A program made the position numbers and the translations under genes. Source: an uncultured Clostridia bacterium (GTDB taxonomy: Bacteria > Bacillota > Clostridia > Oscillospirales > Oscillospiraceae). From it: a DNA stretch of 17,486 nucleotides. Positions 1 through 5,886 of the stretch are shown in pieces. Position 1 is the stretch's first letter. Every line of letters begins with the position of its first letter. The stretch lies in NCBI GenBank assembly GCA_937894515.1, contig CALCRH010000304.1:1-17486 (forward strand). The letters are read 5' to 3'. The notes beneath the pieces were generated by a model. That model searched no databases, had not been told where the DNA came from, and saw nothing but the letters and a program-made list of their open reading frames with translations.

Positions 1-547
1 TCTTCTGGATCTCGTGGGAGGTGCGGAAACCGTCAAAGAAGTTGATGAACGGCACTTTGCCGGTCAGAGCGGCAAGATGTGCCACGGGAGAGAGGTCCAT
101 GACCTCCTGCACGTTGCCCTCGCACAGCATGGCGAAACCGGTCTGGCGGCAGGCCATGACATCGGAGTGATCGCCGAAGATGTTCAAAGACTGGGTGGAC
201 ACGGTACGGGCGGAAACGTGGAACACGCAGGGCAGCTGCTCTGCTGCGATCTTATACATATTGGGGATCATCAGCAGCAGACCCTGAGAGGCTGTATAGG
301 TGGTGGTCAGCGCGCCGCTGCCCAGAGACCCGTGAACGGCGCCGGCGGCACCGGCTTCGGACTGCATTTCAACAACCTTGACCTGGGTACCGAAAATGTT
401 TTTCTGTCCGTTGGCACTCCACTGGTCAACGAAGTCGGCCATGGGAGAGGACGGCGTAATGGGATAGATTGCGGCAACCTCGCTGAACGCATAGCTCACA
501 TGCGCGGCAGCGTTGTTACCGTCCATGGATTTCATTTTTCTTACCAT
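1..547 (-). CDS. nifJ: Pyruvate:ferredoxin (flavodoxin) oxidoreductase, N-terminal part (cut by window start)
   Basis: Oxidatively decarboxylates pyruvate to acetyl-CoA and CO2 while reducing ferredoxin; a cytoplasmic TPP and Fe-S enzyme central to anaerobic fermentation. Only the first 182 residues are inside the window (the family is usually about 1,170-1,200). The N-terminal pyrimidine-binding domain is plain: YPITPSSPMAD at about residues 28-38, the conserved Glu in MQSEAGA (Glu64), SARTVSTQSLNIFGDHSDV at about 112-130, and RQTGFAMLCEGNVQEVMDL from 134. The start at 547 is chosen because AAGGAGG lies on the minus strand at 563-557, nine bases upstream; in-frame ATGs at residues 5 and 8 have no such site. 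Transcribed divergently from comM with its own promoter and a leader hairpin. Family assignment is very secure; a paralogous 2-oxoacid oxidoreductase is the only real alternative. Confidence 0.95.
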   Translation of the reverse strand, partial: MVRKMKSMDGNNAAAHVSYAFSEVAAIYPITPSSPMADFVDQWSANGQKNIFGTQVKVVEMQSEAGAAGAVHGSLGSGALTTTYTASQGLLLMIPNMYKIAAEQLPCVFHVSARTVSTQSLNIFGDHSDVMACRQTGFAMLCEGNVQEVMDLSPVAHLAALTGKVPFINFFDGFRTSHEIQK

Positions 548-570
548 GAAAATTTGCCTCCTTCATTTTT

Positions 571-590
571 CTCGGGCATCTGTGCCCGAG
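571..590 (-). promoter_or_regulatory. Perfect hairpin in the nifJ 5' UTR
   Basis: CTCGGGCA, a TCTG loop and TGCCCGAG form an 8-bp perfect stem with a 4-base loop. It lies between the predicted nifJ start of transcription (about 598) and its ribosome binding site (563-557). No U-run follows, so it is unlikely to be a terminator. It could protect the mRNA 5' end or be a protein-binding palindrome; the sequence does not decide. Confidence 0.55.
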
Positions 591-604
591 TTCATACATT
601 GTAT

Positions 605-633
605 ATAATAGCACAAGCCTTTTGCGCTGTAAA
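605..633 (-). promoter_or_regulatory. Promoter of nifJ
   Basis: On the minus strand TTTACA (633-628) is followed after 17 bases by TATTAT (610-605), a good match to a vegetative sigma factor promoter. The predicted transcript starts near 598, giving a leader of about 50 bases that contains the hairpin at 571-590. Confidence 0.75.
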
Positions 634-702
634 CGATTGTTTTCGGCATTTTCACTATGGCGAAACTTTTTCTTCATCTTGCACAAAATTTCTTACGCCC
701 AC

Positions 703-720
703 TTGTGAAATGTTTCACGC
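703..720. promoter_or_regulatory. Rex-like palindromic operator candidate
   Basis: GTGAAA-TG-TTTCAC (705-718) is a perfect 14-bp palindrome. Read as TTGTGAA-N4-TTCACGC (703-720) it matches 12 of 14 fixed positions of the redox repressor Rex consensus TTGTGAA-N4-TTCACAA known from low-GC Gram-positives. A second inverted copy of GAAATGTTT lies at 737-745. It is in the divergent nifJ/comM region about 70 bases upstream of the nifJ -35, which is far for simple repression. Confidence 0.45.
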
Positions 721-783
721 CGCAGCCGAAACCCGCAAACATTTCGCTTAAAAAAAGCTACCAAATCCGGAATTTTTGTGATA

Positions 784-792
784 TGGTATATT
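784..792 (+). promoter_or_regulatory. Possible extended -10 promoter of comM
   Basis: TGG-TATATT at 784-792 resembles an extended -10 element about 34 bases before the comM start. No recognisable -35 box lies 16-18 bases upstream, so this is a weak call. Confidence 0.35.
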
Positions 793-825
793 GTAGAAAA
801 TAATTTGCATGGGTGAGGTGTTTAT

Positions 826-2340
826 ATGGTCGTATCGGTACGCTCGCTGGGTCTGACCGGTATCAGCGGTTACGAAGTAACGGTGGAATGTATGCTCTCC
901 GGCGGTCTGCCCGCGTTTGATATCGTGGGTCTGCCCGATGCCGCCGTGAAGGAGGCCCGGGAACGTGCCAGAGCCGCCGCCAAGAGCTGCGGCGTCAAAT
1001 TCCCCGTCAGCCGCATCACCGTCAATCTCGCCCCGGCGCGGGTAAGAAAAGGCGGCACGGTGTACGACCTGCCCATTCTTTTGAGTATTCTGGCCGCCGC
1101 CGGCGAGATCAAAAAGCTGCCGGAGGCCGCCGCTTTTCTGGGAGAATTGAGCCTGAATGGTACACTGCGCCCTGTGGTGGGCATTCTGCCCATGGCGCTG
1201 ACCGCCGCCAGACTGGGCATCAAAGAATTATATGTCCCCGCCGCCAATGCCGCTGAGGCCACTCTGGCAGACGGTATCACCGTCTACGGCGTGGAGAATA
1301 TAGGGCAGCTCCTATCCCACCTCAGGGGGGAAGCCTCGATTTCACCTGCGGAAAAGTGGAAGCCGGTCCACAGTGACCGCTCCGGGCCGGACTTTTCCGA
1401 AGTCATGGGACAGGAAAACGTGAAACGGGCGCTGGAGATCGCCGCAGCCGGCGGTCACAACGTGTTGCTCATCGGCTCTCCCGGGGCAGGCAAATCCATG
1501 CTGGCCCGGCGGCTGCCGTCCATTCTGCCGGATATGACCCGGGAAGAAGCCCTGCAAACCACGGAAGTTTACTCTGTGGCGGGTATGACCGATCCCCGGT
1601 ATCCGCTGGTGGACACCCGACCCTTCCGTTCCCCCCATCATACCGCCTCCACCGTGTCCCTCTCCGGCGGCGGTACCATTCCCCGCCCCGGTGAAATTTC
1701 ATTGGCGCATAACGGTATCTTGTTCCTGGACGAGCTGCCGGAGTTTGATAAATCCGCTTTGGAGACGCTGCGTCAACCCCTGGAGGACGGTCAGGTCACC
1801 ATCACCAGAGCCAGCGGTACGTTGTCCCTGCCCAGCCGCTTTATGCTGGTGTGCGCCATGAACCCCTGCCGCTGCGGCTGGTACGGCCACCCCTCCGGAA
1901 AATGCACCTGCTCCCCAAGTCAGGTGGAAAACTATATGCGCCGGATCTCCGGTCCCCTGTTGGATCGTATCGATATGCACATCGAAGTGCCCAGCGTAGA
2001 ATATGAGGCCATGCGCCGCAAGACCTCACCGGAAACTTCCGAGGCGATCCGTGCCCGGGTCAATGCCGCCCGGGAAATCCAAAAGAAGCGCTTTGCCGGC
2101 ACAGAAGTGTCCTGCAACGCCTACATGACCTCCAAGATGATCGGGCAGTATTGCCGGCTGGACGCCGCAGGCGAAAAGCTGATGCAGGGTGCCTTTGACC
2201 GTCTGGGGCTTACCGGCCGCAGCCACGACCGCATTCTGCGTATGGCGCGGACCATCGCCGATCTGGCCGGCAGCGAAGAAATTCAACCCGTCCATCTGGC
2301 AGAAGCGATCCAATATAGAAGCAGTAACCTGCTGAAATAG
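826..2340 (+). CDS. comM: YifB/ComM family Mg-chelatase-like AAA+ ATPase
   Basis: ComM is an AAA+ hexameric helicase that promotes branch migration during integration of transformed DNA; the family is widespread even in species not known to be competent. The 504-residue length is normal. Visible parts: the N-terminal ChlI domain (about 20-140, with FDIVGLPDAAVKEARERARAA and RKGGTVYDLPI), Walker A GSPGAGKS at 217-224, the family motif FRSPHHTAS, Walker B ILFLDE at 298-303, and a Cys cluster NPCRCGWYG...CTC (Cys348, 350, 360, 362) typical of the family and probably metal-binding. RISGPLLDRIDMHIEVP follows, then the C-terminal ChlI_C helices. The ATG is preceded by GGTGAGGTG with suitable spacing. 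It is the first gene of a probable comM-thiI-cinA unit. Assignment to the family is firm; the transformation role is inferred from other bacteria. Confidence 0.93.
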   Translation: MVVSVRSLGLTGISGYEVTVECMLSGGLPAFDIVGLPDAAVKEARERARAAAKSCGVKFPVSRITVNLAPARVRKGGTVYDLPILLSILAAAGEIKKLPEAAAFLGELSLNGTLRPVVGILPMALTAARLGIKELYVPAANAAEATLADGITVYGVENIGQLLSHLRGEASISPAEKWKPVHSDRSGPDFSEVMGQENVKRALEIAAAGGHNVLLIGSPGAGKSMLARRLPSILPDMTREEALQTTEVYSVAGMTDPRYPLVDTRPFRSPHHTASTVSLSGGGTIPRPGEISLAHNGILFLDELPEFDKSALETLRQPLEDGQVTITRASGTLSLPSRFMLVCAMNPCRCGWYGHPSGKCTCSPSQVENYMRRISGPLLDRIDMHIEVPSVEYEAMRRKTSPETSEAIRARVNAAREIQKKRFAGTEVSCNAYMTSKMIGQYCRLDAAGEKLMQGAFDRLGLTGRSHDRILRMARTIADLAGSEEIQPVHLAEAIQYRSSNLLK

Positions 2341-2360
2341 AAACACCTACCCATCATTCC

Positions 2361-2489
2361 GTAGGGGCGGACGACTCTGTCCGCCCACCGTGTCGATTTT
2401 CTACCCCTTATCAATCATTCCGTAGGGGACGGCCTCCGGACGTCCCGCCGTATCTATCATTGCGGGTCGTCGAGGACGCCGACCCCTAC
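2361..2489. repeat. Cluster of three GTAGGGG...CCCGC palindromic repeats upstream of thiI
   Basis: Three elements of about 28 bases lie at 2361-2388, 2422-2449 (both with GTAGGGG first) and 2462-2489 (inverted, ending CCCCTAC). Their stems differ: GGGCGGAC/GTCCGCCC (2365-2372 with 2379-2386), GGGACG/CGTCCC (2426-2431 with 2441-2446), and GGGTCG/CGACCC. They fill most of the 177-base comM-thiI gap. The second and third form a head-to-head pair that recurs downstream of thiI. None has a following U-run, so they are probably not terminators. Confidence 0.85.
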
Positions 2490-2517
2490 AAATTTCTACC
2501 GAAAGTTGGTATCCGCC

Positions 2518-3687
2518 ATGCAGGAAATTATCCTCTGCAAGCTGGGCGAGGTGGTCCTCAAGGGCCTCAACCGCCACAGCTTTGAGATGAAGCTGATGTC
2601 CAACATCAGCCGCCGTACCCAGAAATACGGCAAGTTCAAGATCTACTCCCGCCAGTCCACCATCTATGTGGAGCCCATCGGGGAGTGCAACATGGACGGC
2701 GCCTATGCCGCCTGCAAGCAGATCTTCGGCATTATCGCTTTGGTGCGCGCCATGCCCTGCGAAAAGAGCGTCCGGTCTATTTTCAATACCGCTAAGCTGT
2801 ATCTGGGTGACGCGCTGACCGCCGCCAGGAGCTTCAAGGTGGAGAGCAAGCGCTCGGACAAGAATTTCGCCATGGGCTCTATCCAGCTCAGTCAAACCAT
2901 CGGCGGCATGCTTCACGATGCGTTCCCTCACCTGCTGGTGGACGTGCACCACCCCGAGCTGACCGTCCATCTGGAGATCCGGGAGGACGCGGCCTACGTC
3001 CACGCCCCCGCCGAACCCGCCGCCGGCGGACTGCCGCTGGGCATGGGCGGCAACGCCGTGAGCCTGCTCTCCGGCGGTATCGACTCCCCGGTATCCTCTT
3101 ACATGATGGCAAAACGGGGCGTTCAGCTCCACATGATCCATTTTGCCTCGCCCCCCTACACCTCCGAACTGGCCCGGGAAAAAGTGTTGGAGCTGGCCCA
3201 TCTGCTGACGCCCTGGTGCGGTCGACTGAACGTGTATGTTGTCCCCTTTACGGAAATTCAGGAGGCCATTCGCACCAACTGTCCCGAGGATTATTTCACC
3301 CTCATCATGCGCCGGTTTATGATGCGCCTTGCCGACCGTCTGGCCAAAGAACTGCACTGTAACGCCCTTGTCACCGGCGAGAGTCTGGGACAGGTGGCCA
3401 GCCAGACCATGCAGGCCATCGCTGTCAGCGAGGACGCGGCGACCCTGCCCATTCTCCGTCCCCTCATCGGCATGGACAAGGAGGAGATTGTCCGCATCGC
3501 CCGCCACATCGGCACCTTTGAGCAGTCCATCCTGCCCTATGAGGACTGCTGCACCGTATTCACTCCCCGTCACCCCAAGACACACCCCCATGTGGAGGAG
3601 GTTCGGGAGCTGGAAGCTGTGCTGGACATCCAGGGTCTGTGCGACAGAGCGATGGAGCAGCGGGAGCTGGTAAGAATCAAGTTTTAA
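2518..3687 (+). CDS. thiI: tRNA 4-thiouridine synthase ThiI
   Basis: ThiI adenylates U8 of tRNA and transfers persulfide sulfur from a cysteine desulfurase to give s4U8; in some bacteria it also supplies sulfur for the thiamine thiazole. The 389-residue protein has the N-terminal ferredoxin-like region (LGEVVLKGLNR at 9-19), a THUMP domain (about 62-165, with FKVESKRSDKNF), the PP-loop SGGIDS at 185-190, and the conserved LPYEDCCTVFTP with Cys344 and Cys345. It lacks the C-terminal rhodanese domain of the longer enterobacterial type, as in Bacillus-type ThiI. I place the start at ATG 2518 because MQEIILCKLGE matches the family's N-terminus; an in-frame TTG at 2506 is possible. No strong ribosome binding site precedes either (only GAAAG at 2501-2505). 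Flanked on both sides by palindromic repeat pairs. Confidence 0.94.
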   Translation: MQEIILCKLGEVVLKGLNRHSFEMKLMSNISRRTQKYGKFKIYSRQSTIYVEPIGECNMDGAYAACKQIFGIIALVRAMPCEKSVRSIFNTAKLYLGDALTAARSFKVESKRSDKNFAMGSIQLSQTIGGMLHDAFPHLLVDVHHPELTVHLEIREDAAYVHAPAEPAAGGLPLGMGGNAVSLLSGGIDSPVSSYMMAKRGVQLHMIHFASPPYTSELAREKVLELAHLLTPWCGRLNVYVVPFTEIQEAIRTNCPEDYFTLIMRRFMMRLADRLAKELHCNALVTGESLGQVASQTMQAIAVSEDAATLPILRPLIGMDKEEIVRIARHIGTFEQSILPYEDCCTVFTPRHPKTHPHVEEVRELEAVLDIQGLCDRAMEQRELVRIKF

Positions 3688-3694
3688 ATTATCC

Positions 3695-3764
3695 GTAGGG
3701 GACGGCCTCTGGACGTCCCGCCGTAGCGTTATCCTCGCGGGTCGTCGAGGACGCCGACCCCTAC
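3695..3764. repeat. Head-to-head pair of GTAGGGG palindromic repeats downstream of thiI
   Basis: Elements at 3695-3722 and, inverted, at 3737-3764. The first differs by one base from the element at 2422-2449; the second is identical to the one at 2462-2489. The spacer between them (14 bases) is unrelated to the 12-base spacer of the upstream pair. The pair occupies most of the 111-base thiI-cinA gap. Confidence 0.87.
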
Positions 3765-3798
3765 TTTTCACTCATTCCACCCGAAGGGAGGAAACCGC

Positions 3799-5046
3799 AT
3801 GACCGCCGAACTCATCGCCGTGGGTACCGAGCTGCTTTTAGGCGGCGTGGCCAACACCGATGCCCAATTTATTTCCCAACAGCTTGCCGCCATCGGCGTA
3901 GATGTATTGTATCACACCACCGTGGGCGACAACCCCATGCGGCTCCGGGAGGTCATCGAAATTGCAAAACACCGTGCCGACCTGCTGATCTTCACCGGCG
4001 GTATGGGACCCACCTATGACGACTTCACCAAGGTCACCGTCTGCGAGACCCTGGGTATCCGTCTGGTGCGTCACCCGGAGCTGGTAGAGGAGATCCGTGC
4101 CCGCTTTGAAAACGTGCTGCACATGGAGATGACCCCCAGCAATCTCCAGCAGGCAGATCAGCCCGAGGACGCCTACATTATTCATAACCCGGTAGGTACC
4201 GCCCCCTGCTGTATCTTTGAAAAAGACGGCATCACCGTGGCCATGCTGCCCGGTGTGCCCCACGAGTGCCGGTATCTGGCAGAGCAGGAATTGATTCCCT
4301 GGCTGAAAGCCCGTTCCGAAAACGTCATTATCAGCCACGACCTGCGCCTGTTCGGCATTGGCGAATCCGAATTGCAGGACCTGATCGGCGACCTGATGGA
4401 CGATGCCGTCAACCCCTCTCTGGCGCCCTATGCCAAGAGCGGCGAATGTATGCTGCGGCTCACCGCCAAGGGGAAAAGCAAAGCGGAATGTGAAGAACTT
4501 ATGGCGCCGCTGTTCTGGGACGTGAAAGCCCGTCTGGGCGATAAGCTCTACGGTGTGGACGTGCCCAATCTGGAGAGTCGCGTCCTCGACCTGCTCAAAT
4601 CCCGCGGCATGACCTTTGCTGCCGCCGAAAGCTGTACCGGCGGCCTGATCGCCAAGCGCATCACCGACCTCCCCGGCGCATCAAGCGTGTTCAAGGGCGG
4701 CATTGTCAGCTACACCAATGGGGTGAAAGCGGGCGTGTTGGGCGTCCCGCAGGACTTGCTGGATACCTATGGTGCGGTCTCGGCAGAGGTTGCCCGCTCC
4801 ATGGCGGAGAACGTCCGCCGTCTGACACTTGCTGATCTGGGCGTATCCGTCACCGGGGTAGCCGGCCCCGATAAGGACGACCGGGGTAACGACGTGGGCA
4901 CGGTATTTGTCGCCCTGGCTGACGACAGGCAAACCGTTGTCCGCCGTCTGGGTCTGGGAACGGGACGCAGTCGGATCCGTACCCTGAGCACCAACCACGT
5001 GTTTGATCTTCTGCGCAGATATCTGACGCAGTTACCGTTAGAATAA
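3799..5046 (+). CDS. cinA: CinA: bifunctional MoCF-like / nicotinamide-nucleotide amidohydrolase protein
   Basis: CinA-type proteins combine an N-terminal MoCF/COG1058 domain (ADP-ribose or NADH-hydrate related pyrophosphatase activity in characterised members) with a C-terminal PncC domain that deamidates NMN to nicotinate mononucleotide in pyridine-nucleotide recycling. The 415-residue length is typical. The N-domain shows AVGTELLLG near the start and GGMGPTYDD at 67-75; the C-domain shows AAESCTGG at 275-282 (catalytic Ser/Cys region), GIVSYTN, and SVTGVAGPDKDDRGNDVGTV. The usual Gly-rich loop after GP is replaced here by the charged DKDDRGND. The start is fixed by AAGGGAGG at 3785-3792. 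The gene is historically linked to competence, in keeping with comM upstream, but the enzymatic role is better supported. Confidence 0.94.
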   Translation: MTAELIAVGTELLLGGVANTDAQFISQQLAAIGVDVLYHTTVGDNPMRLREVIEIAKHRADLLIFTGGMGPTYDDFTKVTVCETLGIRLVRHPELVEEIRARFENVLHMEMTPSNLQQADQPEDAYIIHNPVGTAPCCIFEKDGITVAMLPGVPHECRYLAEQELIPWLKARSENVIISHDLRLFGIGESELQDLIGDLMDDAVNPSLAPYAKSGECMLRLTAKGKSKAECEELMAPLFWDVKARLGDKLYGVDVPNLESRVLDLLKSRGMTFAAAESCTGGLIAKRITDLPGASSVFKGGIVSYTNGVKAGVLGVPQDLLDTYGAVSAEVARSMAENVRRLTLADLGVSVTGVAGPDKDDRGNDVGTVFVALADDRQTVVRRLGLGTGRSRIRTLSTNHVFDLLRRYLTQLPLE

Positions 5047-5057
5047 GGAGAAACGCT

Positions 5058-5531
5058 ATGGCAAAGAAAAGTGTACAGGCCTCTGTCAATCAGTACGCCA
5101 ACAAGCAGGAGGAGATCCGCAAGGCCAGGGGCAACCCCAACAAGAACGTCCACGCCAAGAAGAACGGCAGCAACTATCAGGGCTATACCGCCGGACACTA
5201 TATGGCGGATAAAATCAGCCAAAGGGCGGCAAAGCAGGAGCGGGTATCTCTGCCCAAGCCCTGGAAATGGGTTATCGCGGCCGATATTATCGTCCTGGTG
5301 GTGCTTCTTATCCTGCGTATGACCGCGCTGAAAGACAACATGGCGCTGGGCTATATCACCACTCTGCTGCTGGGTCTGACCTGTGCCGGCCTGTTCTATA
5401 TCCGCAAATACTACCACAAGGACAAGTCCGGATTGTATAAAATCATCCAGATAATACTATGTGTAATCGGTGTGTTGTATTCTGTCATGGGTATTCTGGG
5501 TATTTTGAATCTTTTGGGATTGGTCAAGTAA
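5058..5531 (+). CDS. Small three-helix membrane protein of unknown function
   Basis: The 157-residue product has a basic, Gln/Asn-rich cytoplasmic-looking N-terminus (residues 1-68; MAKKSVQASVNQYANKQEE) followed by three hydrophobic segments at about 71-88, 95-115 and 127-153, with a Lys/Tyr-rich loop (RKYYHKDK) between the last two. I do not recognise a named family. Its ribosome binding site AAGGAG (5045-5050) overlaps the cinA stop codon TAA (5044-5046), so translation is probably coupled to cinA and the gene belongs to that transcription unit. The ileS promoter begins nine bases after its stop. It is surely a real gene from its codon pattern, start signal and membrane topology; function is unknown. 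Confidence 0.8.
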   Translation: MAKKSVQASVNQYANKQEEIRKARGNPNKNVHAKKNGSNYQGYTAGHYMADKISQRAAKQERVSLPKPWKWVIAADIIVLVVLLILRMTALKDNMALGYITTLLLGLTCAGLFYIRKYYHKDKSGLYKIIQIILCVIGVLYSVMGILGILNLLGLVK

Positions 5532-5539
5532 TGTTTTCA

Positions 5540-5568
5540 TTGACAAATCCGCCCAAAGTGAGTAAGAT
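5540..5568 (+). promoter_or_regulatory. Promoter of the T-box/ileS transcript
   Basis: A consensus -35 TTGACA (5540-5545) is followed after 17 bases by TAAGAT (5563-5568). The start of transcription should be near 5575, about 15-20 bases before the first T-box stem. This makes the ileS unit independent of the cinA unit. Confidence 0.8.
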
Positions 5569-5589
5569 ACAACTAATATTTCTATAAAT

Positions 5590-5847
5590 GCAAAGATGGG
5601 GACGAGTAGCGCCCGGACACGATGCCAAGAGAGCCGCCGTTTTGGTGTAAGGCGGACATCGCAGGAGCAGCGAATATCACCCCGGAGCATCCGGCTGAAA
5701 CCACAGTAAGCCCTGGACGGAAGAGACCCGTTATCGTATCTCGCCCCATAGTTGTGGGAATGAGTGGCGGCAGTATGCCGCAAGAAGAGTGGTACCGCAG
5801 AGGTCATTTTGCGCCTTTGTCTCTTGACGAGACAAAGGCGTTTTTTT
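5590..5847 (+). ncRNA. T-box riboswitch (isoleucine) controlling ileS
   Basis: A transcriptional T-box leader that reads the charging state of tRNA-Ile. Seen directly: stem I sequence with the AGAGAGCCG segment near 5629-5637; a specifier loop reading GAAT-ATC-ACC, with the Ile codon ATC at 5676-5678; and the T-box proper AAGAGTGGTACCGC at about 5784-5797. Its TGGT (5790-5793) complements the ACCA end of an uncharged tRNA with discriminator A, as expected for tRNA-Ile. A terminator follows at 5812-5847. By the established mechanism, uncharged tRNA-Ile stabilises the antiterminator and lets transcription continue into ileS, 40 bases further on. It accounts for nearly all of the 355-base gap between 5531 and 5887. 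Confidence 0.95.
5812..5847 (+). terminator. Regulated terminator of the ileS T-box
   Basis: Twelve perfect base pairs, CGCCTTTGTCTC (5812-5823) with GAGACAAAGGCG (5829-5840), a 5-base loop, and seven T residues directly after. It is the alternative partner to the T-box antiterminator just upstream. Confidence 0.93.
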
Positions 5848-5886
5848 ATTTTTCAATTCTAAATTTCACATAAGGAGAGAATCATC

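Noticed and set aside
14..751. Open frame of 245 codons on the plus strand
   Set aside because: It is antisense to nifJ, whose conserved YPITPSSP and GDHSD motifs fix the real strand; the rest runs through the promoter region.
2506..2517. TTG start for thiI four codons upstream
   Set aside because: ATG at 2518 gives the family's typical N-terminus; the TTG has no better ribosome binding site.
2401..3771. 456-codon minus-strand frame
   Set aside because: It is antisense to thiI and both its ends are translations of the palindromic repeats (giving RGRRPRRPA), so it is an artefact.
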